A model generated the notes under the pieces. The model saw only the letters and a program-made list of their open reading frames with translations. It had not been told where the DNA came from and did no database searches. Positions 6,675-14,059 of a stretch of DNA of 20,748 nucleotides are shown here, piece after piece. Both the position numbers and the translations under genes were made by a program. The DNA is from UBA8337 sp965658615 (GTDB lineage: Bacteria > Pseudomonadota > Alphaproteobacteria > RS24): NCBI GenBank assembly GCA_965658615.1, contig CBFHSX010000030.1:1-20748 (forward strand), given 5' to 3'. Numbering within the stretch: the first letter of the stretch is position 1; every line of letters starts with the position of its first letter.

Positions 6675-6703
6675 GTGTTCCCCTTGAAACCGCATTGCGC
6701 AGA

Positions 6704-6732
6704 ACGCTAGCAAGCCGAGCAGCGTGTGCCAA
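6704..6732 (-). promoter_or_regulatory. Putative promoter of the small secreted protein
   Basis: On the minus strand TTGGCA (6732-6727) and TAGCGT (6709-6704) are 17 bases apart, about 30 bases before the ATG at 6674. This supports that start over the longer open frame, which would overlap the promoter. Confidence 0.5.
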
Positions 6733-6758
6733 ACCTTATTCATGCGGCATTTCTGCTT

Positions 6759-6786
6759 TTGCTCGACCGCGCAATCGGGCTAGGCT
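6759..6786 (+). promoter_or_regulatory. Putative promoter of the AGCS transporter
   Basis: TTGCTC (6759-6764), 16 bases, TAGGCT (6781-6786), 21 bases before the GTG start. Confidence 0.55.
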
Positions 6787-6807
6787 CTCTGCCAAGAGGA
6801 GATTTCT

Positions 6808-8307
6808 GTGACCCGCGTTTTAGCTTTTCTCGCCCTTTTTTGGGCCACCCCCGCATCCGCTGCTTCGATTGACGCGCTTATCAATAGTGCGCTGGCACCG
6901 CTGACGGATATTTTATCGGCGTTTATTTTCTATACCGTGCCAATGGGTGGGGCCGAGGTGCCTTTGATTGTCGCTTGGTTGGTGGTCGCGGCTTTCTTTT
7001 TCACTTTTTATTTGGGCTTTATCAATTTGCGCGGCTTTGCCCATGCCGTCGAGATTGTGCGCGGCGCGCTGCGCAATGACGCGCATCAGGGCGAGATAAG
7101 CCATTTTCAGGCGCTGACGGCGGCCATGTCGGGCACAATCGGTATCGGCAATATGGCCGGTGTCGCCATTACCGTATCATTGGGCGGGCCGGGCGCTATA
7201 TTTTGGCTCATCATCGCCGGTCTGGTCGGGATGACGACGAAATTTGTCGAATGCACGCTGGGCGTCAAATATCGCATCATCAATCCGGATGGCACAGTGT
7301 CGGGCGGACCGATGTATTATTTGCGCGATGGGCTGGCCCAAAAAGGCATGCCGCAATTGGGTAAATTTCTCGGCGCGTTTTTCGCATTGGCAATTGTTAT
7401 CGGCTGCCTTGGCGCCGGCAATATGTTTCAGGCCAATCAGGCCTATGTGCAATTGCTGCAAGTGACCGGCGGCAATGACAGCCCGCTTATCGGCTATGGA
7501 TGGTTGGTCGGTCTGGTGATGGCGGTGATGGTCGGGCTGATTATTGTCGGCGGCATTAAATCGATCGCCAATATCACGGCCAGACTGGTGCCGTTTATGG
7601 TCATAATTTATGTGGCTCTGGCGTCTATCGTGCTGCTGCTTAATTTCGCTGCCATTCCCGCCGCCATTGGCCTGATTGTCAGTTCGGCCTTTACCTTTCA
7701 GGGCGTGTCGGGCGGCTTTATCGGCATTATGATTTTGGGCTTTCAGCGCGCCGCTTTTTCCAATGAGGCAGGGCTCGGTTCGGCCGCTATTGCCCATTCG
7801 GCCGTGCAAACCGACGAGCCGCTCAGCGAGGGGTTTGTTGCGCTGTTGGAGCCGTTTATCGACACGGTGGTGGTGTGCACATTAACTGGTCTGGTGCTGG
7901 TCTTGACCCTGCCGACCGAGGTGTTGATGGGCAGCGGCATGTCGGGCATTGAGCTGACCTCATCGGCGTTTCAAGAAAATATCGCATGGGCGCCGTTGCC
8001 GCTGTCCCTCGTGGCGATGATTTTTGCTTTCTCTTCCATGCTGGCCTGGGCCTATTACGGTATTAAGGGCTGGACCTATCTGGTCGGTGAGAGCAAGGCG
8101 AAGGAAAAATTCTTCGGTCTGGTGTTTTGCGTCTTTGTGGTTATCGGTGCGTCGATCAAGCTGGATGTGGTGCTGGAATTTGCCGATGCGATGATTTTCA
8201 TCATGGCGCTGCCGAATCTTATCGGCCTGTATATTCTGGCCCCTGAGATTAAAAAAGACCTCGCCGCTTATTGGCAAAAACGCGCAATGGTGCAAGCCGC
8301 AGAATAG
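6808..8307 (+). CDS. Alanine/glycine:cation symporter (AGCS family)
   Basis: A 499-residue inner-membrane sodium (or proton)-coupled transporter for small amino acids such as alanine or glycine. Family signatures are present: GTIGIGNMAGVA, GGPGAIFW, MTTKFVECTLGVKYR, GGPMYYLRDGL, GNMFQANQ and FSNEAGLGSAAIAHSA, spread over about 10-11 hydrophobic helices. It starts at GTG 6808, set by AGAGGAG six bases before. Unlike the shorter E. coli-type proteins, it opens with what looks like a cleavable signal peptide (about residues 1-18, ending ASA) before the first transport helix; such N-terminal extensions also occur in other alphaproteobacterial homologs as far as I recall. It has its own promoter and is followed by a separate promoter, so is probably monocistronic. 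Precise substrate uncertain. Confidence 0.93.
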   Translation: MTRVLAFLALFWATPASAASIDALINSALAPLTDILSAFIFYTVPMGGAEVPLIVAWLVVAAFFFTFYLGFINLRGFAHAVEIVRGALRNDAHQGEISHFQALTAAMSGTIGIGNMAGVAITVSLGGPGAIFWLIIAGLVGMTTKFVECTLGVKYRIINPDGTVSGGPMYYLRDGLAQKGMPQLGKFLGAFFALAIVIGCLGAGNMFQANQAYVQLLQVTGGNDSPLIGYGWLVGLVMAVMVGLIIVGGIKSIANITARLVPFMVIIYVALASIVLLLNFAAIPAAIGLIVSSAFTFQGVSGGFIGIMILGFQRAAFSNEAGLGSAAIAHSAVQTDEPLSEGFVALLEPFIDTVVVCTLTGLVLVLTLPTEVLMGSGMSGIELTSSAFQENIAWAPLPLSLVAMIFAFSSMLAWAYYGIKGWTYLVGESKAKEKFFGLVFCVFVVIGASIKLDVVLEFADAMIFIMALPNLIGLYILAPEIKKDLAAYWQKRAMVQAAE

Positions 8308-8330
8308 GGCGGCACTGTCGGTTGGTTTTC

Positions 8331-8359
8331 TTGCGGCCAAATTTTAAACTGCATAGGAT
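8331..8359 (+). promoter_or_regulatory. Putative promoter of the thioesterase pair
   Basis: TTGCGG (8331-8336), 17 bases, TAGGAT (8354-8359), about 32 bases before ATG 8392. Confidence 0.5.
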
Positions 8360-8391
8360 TATTATTGTGGCTGACGATGAAAGGTGACGGC

Positions 8392-8874
8392 ATGAACAAA
8401 CTCATTTTTCCCGAGATTGACGGCCTCACTTTCGAGCCGGTGCATTATGCCAGCCATACGCCCATGGGGCAAAAGATCGGCATGCATTATCTGGCGATCG
8501 GCGAGGACTGTATCGGCACCGGGCTGGTTTATGACGCGCGGCTGGTCGGCAATGCGCATAGCGGCGTGCTGCATGGCGGCGTGGTGACAACGCTGATCGA
8601 TGAAACGGCGGGCGGAGCGATTGTTAATGCGACAGGCGGCAAGCAGGCCGTTGCGACGGTTGATCTGCGGGTCGATTATATGCGGCCCGCCACGCCCGAT
8701 TTACCGGTTTACTGTCTGGCGCATTGCTATCGCAGGACACGGCGCATCGCTTTTTTCAGGGCGGAGGCGTTTCATATGCCCGATAAGCCCATCGCCGTCA
8801 GCACAGGCACATTCATGATCGGCGCCAATAAGACCGACCCGAAACTTTTGGGCCTGTTGCAGGAGGGGTCATGA
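8392..8874 (+). CDS. PaaI-type hotdog thioesterase (first of pair)
   Basis: A 160-residue hotdog-fold protein, expected to hydrolyse an acyl- or aryl-CoA thioester in the cytoplasm. HGG at 61-63 followed by LIDETAGG gives the PaaI-type layout HGGxxxxxxD, with Asp70 as the probable catalytic acid. I chose ATG 8392 because AAAGGTGA lies upstream; the frame is open further but lacks a site. The N-terminal 25 residues (PEIDGLTFEPVHYASHTPMG) are a longer lead-in than in minimal PaaI. The stop overlaps the start of a second hotdog gene (ATGA, 8871-8874), so the two are translationally coupled and probably assemble together. Natural substrate unknown. Confidence 0.87.
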   Translation: MNKLIFPEIDGLTFEPVHYASHTPMGQKIGMHYLAIGEDCIGTGLVYDARLVGNAHSGVLHGGVVTTLIDETAGGAIVNATGGKQAVATVDLRVDYMRPATPDLPVYCLAHCYRRTRRIAFFRAEAFHMPDKPIAVSTGTFMIGANKTDPKLLGLLQEGS

Positions 8875-9323
8875 CCGAAGCCGAAATTGTCAGCACTGTT
8901 TTGGGGCATATGCCTTATGGCAAAACCATGGGCATGCGGGTTGATGCGCTGGAGGCGAACGCCTTGATTTGCCATTTGCCTTTTGATGAAAGCATTATCG
9001 GCAATGAACAATTGCCGGCCATTCATGGCGGGGCGCTATCGAGCTTCATGGAGATGGCCGCGACCTTGGAAGTGGCGCGCCGCCAATTGGCGCATTTGGA
9101 TTTGGATGTCGCGACCGATTTAGCCGATATTAACGCCGCCGTGCCGGTGCCGCTGAATGTTACCGTGCAATATTTGCGCAGCGCCACCAATGACGATTGC
9201 TATGCGCGCGCCGAGGTTTTGAAACTGGGACGGCGATCCAACACGGTTTTGTGCCGCCTATGGCAGGGGGATGAGCGCAAAGCCGTGGCCAGCATGACCG
9301 GCGTTTTCGTCAGTGCGACCTGA
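8871..9323 (+). CDS. PaaI-type hotdog thioesterase (second of pair)
   Basis: A 150-residue hotdog-fold protein that begins inside the last codons of the previous gene, with GGAGGGG as ribosome site just upstream. The conserved HGG is at 52-54, but at the position where the partner has Asp70 it has Glu61 (HGGALSSFMEMAA). The two proteins share the fold and general layout but are clearly diverged, so this is an old pair, not a recent duplication. Adjacent hotdog genes of this kind may form mixed oligomers, one subunit supplying activity and the other structure or regulation. The Glu could still be catalytic, as in 4-hydroxybenzoyl-CoA thioesterases of the Arthrobacter type. Substrate unknown. 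Confidence 0.86.
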   Translation: MTEAEIVSTVLGHMPYGKTMGMRVDALEANALICHLPFDESIIGNEQLPAIHGGALSSFMEMAATLEVARRQLAHLDLDVATDLADINAAVPVPLNVTVQYLRSATNDDCYARAEVLKLGRRSNTVLCRLWQGDERKAVASMTGVFVSAT

Positions 9324-9348
9324 GCTGTTTTGGGTTCATTCATGGCGC

Positions 9349-9376
9349 TTGCATTTTTGAGGCGGCGGCGTAGAGT
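9349..9376 (+). promoter_or_regulatory. Putative promoter of yghU
   Basis: TTGCAT (9349-9354), 16 bases, TAGAGT (9371-9376), 26 bases before ATG 9403. Confidence 0.5.
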
Positions 9377-9402
9377 TTCAAAAGATTTTGAGGAGACCCA
9401 TA

Positions 9403-10254
9403 ATGAGCGACACGGAATATCAACCGCCGAAAATTTGGACTTGGGATCAAGAAAGCGGTGGCCGCTTTGCCAATATTAACCGGCCCATTGCCGGGGCGAC
9501 GCATGATAAAGAGCTGTCGATCGGCGAACACCCGATCCAGCTTTACTCGCTGGGCACACCCAATGGTGTCAAGGTAACGGTGATGCTGGAAGAGCTTTTG
9601 GCGCTGGGTCATAAAGGCGCCGAATATGACGCTTGGCTGATTAATATCGGTGAGGGCGACCAGTTTGGTTCAGACTTTGTTGCGATTAACCCGAATTCGA
9701 AAATTCCTGCCATGATGGATCGTTCGGGGGATGCGCCGGTGCGGCTGTTTGAAAGCGCTTCCATGCTGGTTTATCTGGCCGAGAAATTCGGCGAATTCCT
9801 GCCCGAGAGCGGCCAATCGCGCGCCGAGTGTTTTAGCTGGGTGTTTTGGCAAATGGGCTCGGCCCCTTATCTGGGCGGCGGATTTGGACATTTTTATGCT
9901 TATGCGCCGTTTAAAATGGAATATCCGATCAATCGCTTCGCCATGGAAGTGAAGCGGCAAATGGATGTGCTGGATCGGCATTTGGCGGATAAAGAATTTT
10001 TCTGTGGGGCCGATTACACCATTGCCGATATGGCCATTTGGCCTTGGTATGGCGCGCTGTCGGCGGGTCTTTTGTATGATTCAAAAGAGTTCCTGCAAGT
10101 GCATGAATATGAAAATCTCGGTCGCTGGGCCAAACAAATCGCCGACCGCCCTGCTGTTCAGCGCGGCAGTATTGTCAATCGCCCATGGGGCGATAAGACG
10201 GCGATTGAGCGCCATAGCGCAGCCGATATTGATGCCGTGTTGAACGCTGGGTAA
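9403..10254 (+). CDS. yghU: YghU-type glutathione S-transferase / disulfide-bond oxidoreductase
   Basis: A 283-residue cytosolic glutathione transferase of the nu class, very similar as I recall it to E. coli YghU along its whole length: TYQPxKxWTWD-like N terminus, FANINRPIAG, LYSLGTPNGVKVTVMLEELLALG, NPNSKIPAM (with the cis-proline), LFESASMLVYLAEKFG, LGGGFGHFYAYAPFKMEYPINRF, and YTIADMAIWPW. YghU has low classical transferase activity but reduces disulfides and organic hydroperoxides with glutathione; it can hold two glutathione molecules. TGAGGAG precedes ATG 9403 and sets the start. It stands between the thioesterase pair and iorAB, with its own promoter. A general role in thiol/peroxide protection is likely. 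Confidence 0.95.
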   Translation: MSDTEYQPPKIWTWDQESGGRFANINRPIAGATHDKELSIGEHPIQLYSLGTPNGVKVTVMLEELLALGHKGAEYDAWLINIGEGDQFGSDFVAINPNSKIPAMMDRSGDAPVRLFESASMLVYLAEKFGEFLPESGQSRAECFSWVFWQMGSAPYLGGGFGHFYAYAPFKMEYPINRFAMEVKRQMDVLDRHLADKEFFCGADYTIADMAIWPWYGALSAGLLYDSKEFLQVHEYENLGRWAKQIADRPAVQRGSIVNRPWGDKTAIERHSAADIDAVLNAG

Positions 10255-10268
10255 GGCGCTAATAGGCT
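10240..10268 (+). promoter_or_regulatory. Putative promoter of the iorAB-like operon
   Basis: TTGAAC (10240-10245) and TAGGCT (10263-10268) are 17 bases apart. The -35 box lies within the last codons of yghU. This is among the best matches in the window to the recurring pattern. Confidence 0.6.
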
Positions 10269-10308
10269 AAAGACCGAAATCGCCGTGTGACGCGTTAAAT
10301 GAAAAAGC

Positions 10309-10327
10309 CCCGCGAAAAAAGCGCGGG
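10309..10327 (+). other. GC-rich hairpin in the iorAB leader
   Basis: CCCGCG (10309-10314) pairs with CGCGGG (10322-10327) around a 7-base A-rich loop. It sits between the predicted promoter and the ribosome site of the [2Fe-2S] subunit gene. Five A residues precede it and no T-run follows on the plus strand, so it is not a convincing plus-strand terminator. Confidence 0.45.
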
Positions 10328-10346
10328 CATGCTTTGGGAGCAGAAC

Positions 10347-10808
10347 ATGAAACTGAATGTTAATGGGCGCGACTATGAGGTGGATGTCGAAGAGGACATG
10401 CCGCTTTTATGGGTCTTGCGCGATGAACTGGATATTAAAGGCCCGAAATTCGGCTGCGGTATCGCCCAATGCGGCTCATGCACTGTGCATGTAAACGGCG
10501 AAGCGGTGAAAAGCTGTTCGCTGCCGGTTGATGCGGTGGATGGTCCGGTGACAACGATTGAAGGTCTCGGAACACCCGACAGCCTGCACGCTATCCAGCA
10601 AGCCTGGGTGGAAGCGCAGGCGCCGCAATGCGGCTATTGCCAGTCGGGCCAGATCATGCGTGCGGCAGATTTGCTGCTGCGCAATAATAATCCGTCCGAT
10701 GCAGAAATCGATGACACCATGTCAAACAATCTGTGCCGCTGCGGCACATATCCGCGACTGCGCGCCGCCATTAAGCTGGCCGGTGCCAAAATGCGTGGGG
10801 AGGCTTAG
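10347..10808 (+). CDS. [2Fe-2S]-binding subunit of a molybdenum hydroxylase (IorA type)
   Basis: The 153-residue small electron-transfer subunit of a xanthine-dehydrogenase-family enzyme, closest to isoquinoline 1-oxidoreductase alpha. Both clusters have complete ligands: Cys37, Cys42, Cys45 and Cys57 (plant-ferredoxin-like domain, motif GCGIAQCGSC) and Cys95, Cys98, Cys130 and Cys132 (helical domain, CGYC ... CRC). Electrons taken from the molybdenum site in the partner pass through these clusters. GGGAG six bases before ATG 10347 sets the start; longer starts at 10299 or 10329 add non-homologous residues. It has no export signal, but its partner does, so it is likely carried to the periplasm in complex. 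It is 3 bases from the next gene. Confidence 0.93.
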   Translation: MKLNVNGRDYEVDVEEDMPLLWVLRDELDIKGPKFGCGIAQCGSCTVHVNGEAVKSCSLPVDAVDGPVTTIEGLGTPDSLHAIQQAWVEAQAPQCGYCQSGQIMRAADLLLRNNNPSDAEIDDTMSNNLCRCGTYPRLRAAIKLAGAKMRGEA

Positions 10809-10811
10809 GCC

Positions 10812-13136
10812 ATGAGCGAACAAGAAAACAATCAAGAAAACAATCAAGAAATGGCAGCAGCTGATAGCGCTGAGGCCGCACCGAAGAAGAAGCGCAAGAT
10901 TTTCAATCGCCGTAATTTCCTTATCGGCTCAGCCGTGATTGTCGGTGGTGTCGCCTTTGGGGCTTATCGCCTGACCAGCGACCATGAAAACCCGCTTTTG
11001 GCCGAATTGGGCGAGGGAGAGAGCGCTTTCACGCCGTATATGAAAATCGACAAGCAAGGCGTTGTCGCCATTACCGGTCGCGCAGAAATGGGGCAGGGTG
11101 CCAATTCCGTGCTCGTTGCCATGCTGGCTGAGGAGCTGGATGTCGCTTATGAGGATATTCGCGTCGAGCACGGCCCGGCCAGCTCGGCCTATTATGTCGG
11201 CAATACGGGGCGCAGTCTGAACGAGACGCCGAACCATTTGCGAACGGAAAAAACTGTTGAAGAAGAACATGGCATGCGTTGGATTGCCAAGATTCTGGGC
11301 TTCCAGATTACCGGCGGCTCGCTGACCACTGATGACGGCTATTATATTATGCGCCGCACCGGTGCCGCGGCGCGCGAAGCGTTGATGAAAGCCGCTGCCA
11401 AACAATGGGGCACTCATGCGGCCTCTTTGGAAACCGAAAACGGTTATGTGCTCAATCCGGCAAATGGCGAAAAGCTGGCCTATACTGAACTGGCTGAAGC
11501 GGCGGCGCAGGTGAAGCTGTCGAAAGAGCCGGCGCTGAAACCGGAAAGCCAACATAAATATATCGGCAAATCCATGCCGCGTAACGATATGGTGCCGAAA
11601 GTTACCGGCACGGCGACCTTTGGCATGGATATTGAACTGCCGGGCATGGTCTATGCGGCAGTGCGCGAAAACCCATATCGATGGCGGCCGATCAAAAGCC
11701 TCGATGCCAGTGCGGCGTTGCAAAAGCGCGGTATCAATAAAGTCGTACAGCTGGAGCATGGCTATGCGGTAGTGGCCGATAATAGCTGGCGCGCCATGCA
11801 GGCTTTGGATGATGTGATTGTCGAATGGGATAGTAATGTCGAATATCCGAGCGATATGGACGCGGTCTATGCCGATTTCATCGAGACCATGGAAACTACA
11901 GAGCCGAATATTGTCGGCAATCAGGATGGTGACGCCACGGCGACGCTGGCGGCTGCCGATAAGGTAACCAAGGCTGAGTATCGTGCCTCTTTCTTGGCGC
12001 ATATTCAGATGGAGCCGATCAATGCGACGGCGCTTTGGGGTGACGATGACAGCATTGAGATTTGGACCGGTACACAATCGCCATCACCGGCGCTGACCGG
12101 CGTGTCAAATGTCACCGGCGTGCCGAAAGATAAGATTAAGATCAATACGGTGTTTTTGGGCGGCGGGTTTGGCCGTCGTGGCGAGATTGATTATATGCAG
12201 ACCGCTGCTTTGGTGGCGCGCGAGTTGAAAGGCACGCCGGTTAAAGTGCTGTATTCGCGCGAGGATGATTTTGCCCGCGATACATATCGCCCGGCCGCTT
12301 TGGCGCGGTTTGAGGGCACGGTGCGCGACGGCAAAGTAACGGCTGTTAAAGCCGCTGCGTCGAGCCTCAGTGTCATCAATAATTGGGGCAAGCGTATCGG
12401 CCTGCCGGTTGGCGGGGCTGATGGCGGCATTATTGAAGGCATGGCACATCAGCCTTATGCCATCCCGCATTTTGATGTGAAGGGTTATATGAGCCCGAGC
12501 AACATGCCGATCGGGGCTTGGCGTTCTGTCGGCGCGTCGCAAAACAGCTTCTTTTTTGAGAGCTTCCTCGATGAGTTGGCGCATGAGAACGGGCTCGACC
12601 CGCTGGCCATGCGCCTTGATATGGCTGCGCCTTATAAGCAGGTCGTCAAATTGTTGGAGAAAGTCGGCGAGATGTCGAATTGGGGCAGCGATTTGGGTCC
12701 CAATCGGGCGCGTGGTATCGCCTTGTGCTCAAGTTTTTACAGCTTCGTCGCCGAAGTGGTAGAGGTTCGCCAAACCGCGGATGGCCTGAAAGTCGAAAAT
12801 GTCTATATCGCGGCTGACCCCGGCAAGGTGATTGACCGCCGCAATTTTGAAGCGCAAATGACCGGCGGCGCGCTGTTTGGCCTGTCGCAGGCTTTGGGCG
12901 CGGTGACCGTGGCCGATGGCAAGGTTGAGCAATCCAATTTCCACGATTATCCGATTCCGGGCTTTACCCAGTCGCCGAATTTTGAAGTGGCGATTTTGGA
13001 AAACCATGTCGGCGTCGGTGGCGCCGGTGAGCCGGGTACGCCGCCTTTCATGCCGGCACTGGGCAATGCGATTTTTGCCCTGACCGGCAAGCGCTTGCGC
13101 GAAATGCCGTTTAGCGAGCATATTGATTTCGCGTAA
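10812..13136 (+). CDS. Tat-exported molybdopterin-binding subunit of xanthine DH/aldehyde oxidase family (IorB type)
   Basis: A 774-residue catalytic subunit holding the Mo-cytosine-dinucleotide cofactor, of the isoquinoline 1-oxidoreductase beta / membrane-bound aldehyde dehydrogenase group. It hydroxylates an N-heterocycle or oxidises an aldehyde with water. A twin-arginine signal (NRRNFLIGSAVIVGG, Arg33-Arg34) follows an unusual 30-residue polar extension containing QENNQENNQE and a basic KKKRK run. The glycine-rich FLGGGFGRRGE (about 447-457) binds cofactor, and the GVGGAGEPGTPP motif near the end supplies the likely catalytic Glu740. GGGGAGG eight bases upstream supports ATG 10812. The usual third subunit (c-type cytochrome) and the XdhC-like maturation factor are not next to it. 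Substrate cannot be predicted. Ends at a strong terminator. Confidence 0.92.
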   Translation: MSEQENNQENNQEMAAADSAEAAPKKKRKIFNRRNFLIGSAVIVGGVAFGAYRLTSDHENPLLAELGEGESAFTPYMKIDKQGVVAITGRAEMGQGANSVLVAMLAEELDVAYEDIRVEHGPASSAYYVGNTGRSLNETPNHLRTEKTVEEEHGMRWIAKILGFQITGGSLTTDDGYYIMRRTGAAAREALMKAAAKQWGTHAASLETENGYVLNPANGEKLAYTELAEAAAQVKLSKEPALKPESQHKYIGKSMPRNDMVPKVTGTATFGMDIELPGMVYAAVRENPYRWRPIKSLDASAALQKRGINKVVQLEHGYAVVADNSWRAMQALDDVIVEWDSNVEYPSDMDAVYADFIETMETTEPNIVGNQDGDATATLAAADKVTKAEYRASFLAHIQMEPINATALWGDDDSIEIWTGTQSPSPALTGVSNVTGVPKDKIKINTVFLGGGFGRRGEIDYMQTAALVARELKGTPVKVLYSREDDFARDTYRPAALARFEGTVRDGKVTAVKAAASSLSVINNWGKRIGLPVGGADGGIIEGMAHQPYAIPHFDVKGYMSPSNMPIGAWRSVGASQNSFFFESFLDELAHENGLDPLAMRLDMAAPYKQVVKLLEKVGEMSNWGSDLGPNRARGIALCSSFYSFVAEVVEVRQTADGLKVENVYIAADPGKVIDRRNFEAQMTGGALFGLSQALGAVTVADGKVEQSNFHDYPIPGFTQSPNFEVAILENHVGVGGAGEPGTPPFMPALGNAIFALTGKRLREMPFSEHIDFA
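10821..10850 (+). repeat. In-frame 12-base tandem repeat, about 2.5 copies
   Basis: CAAGAAAACAAT is present at 10821-10832 and 10833-10844, with half a copy after, coding QENN QENN QE at the N terminus of the IorB-type protein. The number of copies could vary by slippage without breaking the frame. Confidence 0.8.
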
Positions 13137-13160
13137 AGCGCGCGCGGACGATAGGCAATA

Positions 13161-13200
13161 AAAAAGCCGGGGCTGCAAGGCAGTCCCGGCTTTATTTTTT
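13161..13200. terminator. Strong bidirectional rho-independent terminator
   Basis: A 14-bp stem (13163-13176 with 13180-13193, one G-U pair) around an AAG loop, preceded by a run of A and followed by TTTATTTTTT. It serves both the iorAB-like operon (plus) and the convergent barrel gene (minus). Confidence 0.93.
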
Positions 13201-13213
13201 AGCGGCGCTTTTC

Positions 13214-13909
13214 TTAGAAGCTATAGGAAAGACCGAGACGGACGAACGGCCATAGCTCGAACTCTTCAAGATCGGCGTTCACACGGGCTTCCTCGATCAG
13301 CAGATTGGTTTGCAGGGCGCCGCAGAGCTGCGTGCGCTCAAGGAAACCGTCACCCAGCGTGCATTGGCTGTTTTTCAGATCTACCGACATGGCGCCATAG
13401 GCAATCGCGCCAAGGCTGACATTCAGGCCCAAGCCGCCGCCGACCGTGCGGCCGAAACCGGCCAGAAAATACGGCGCGCTATCACCTTCAAAGCCGGTCG
13501 AGCCGGTCAATGTGCCGATATCGCTGGCATTATACATTGTGTCGCCGACTTCGAATTGGGCGTTTTCATCGGCTTGGTACTCAATGCCGATTTCCGGGGC
13601 ACCGAACACCATGCCGCCTTCGAGGAACAGGCCGAATTTCGACAGCGGGAAATATTGAACACCGACGCGCGGTGCTTCGATGCGTGCCGTGGCCAAGAAA
13701 GAATTGCCGTCTTCATCGGCAAATGTGTCATCATAATCGAGCGAGCTGAAGCCGGCCAGAATATCAAAATTCTTGGTGACTTTGAGGGTCGCAAAAACTT
13801 CCGGACCCAGCGTGCCGACACCGGCACCAATAGCAAGATTTTGGGCTTGCGCTGAAACGGGCAGGATGAGCGCTGCAATCAGCAGATTTAGGTTAAACAG
13901 TTTACGCAT
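13214..13909 (-). CDS. Small outer-membrane beta-barrel protein
   Basis: A 231-residue protein with a Sec signal peptide (cleavage probably after AQA, residue 22) and the features of an OmpA/OmpW-like 8-strand barrel: repeating amphipathic strands rich in Gly and aromatic residues, and a C-terminal strand ending LGLSYSF, whose final Phe is the usual Bam recognition signal. Two cysteines (NSQCTLGDGFLERTQLCG) lie close together and may link an extracellular loop. GGGGAGAG before the ATG and a promoter (TTGCGT, 17 bases, TATCAC) further upstream support the start at 13909. It is divergent from the TerB-like gene. No specific family recognised; a pore or adhesin-type role are both open. Confidence 0.82.
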   Translation of the reverse strand: MRKLFNLNLLIAALILPVSAQAQNLAIGAGVGTLGPEVFATLKVTKNFDILAGFSSLDYDDTFADEDGNSFLATARIEAPRVGVQYFPLSKFGLFLEGGMVFGAPEIGIEYQADENAQFEVGDTMYNASDIGTLTGSTGFEGDSAPYFLAGFGRTVGGGLGLNVSLGAIAYGAMSVDLKNSQCTLGDGFLERTQLCGALQTNLLIEEARVNADLEEFELWPFVRLGLSYSF

Positions 13910-13935
13910 AGGTCTCTCCCCAACTAACTGCCCCA

Positions 13936-13964
13936 GTGATAGCCTGCCAAGGCGCGAAACGCAA
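13936..13964 (-). promoter_or_regulatory. Putative promoter of the small barrel gene
   Basis: On the minus strand TTGCGT (13964-13959) and TATCAC (13941-13936) are 17 bases apart and 27 bases before the ATG at 13909. Confidence 0.5.
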
Positions 13965-14009
13965 TCACAAGCCGAATGATTTATCGCCGGTGTTGCATGG
14001 CAATAGCGA

Positions 14010-14038
14010 TTGCCGCGTGCCGTGCGCTTTAGTAAGCT
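14010..14038 (+). promoter_or_regulatory. Putative promoter of the TerB-like gene
   Basis: TTGCCG (14010-14015), 17 bases, TAAGCT (14033-14038), 21 bases before ATG 14060. Confidence 0.5.
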
Positions 14039-14059
14039 GCGCCAAATGGAGTTTTGTGT

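Noticed and set aside
10929..12077. 382-codon minus-strand open frame inside the IorB-type gene
   Set aside because: Codon-bias shadow; the plus frame carries the molybdopterin-binding motifs, Tat signal and operon spacing.
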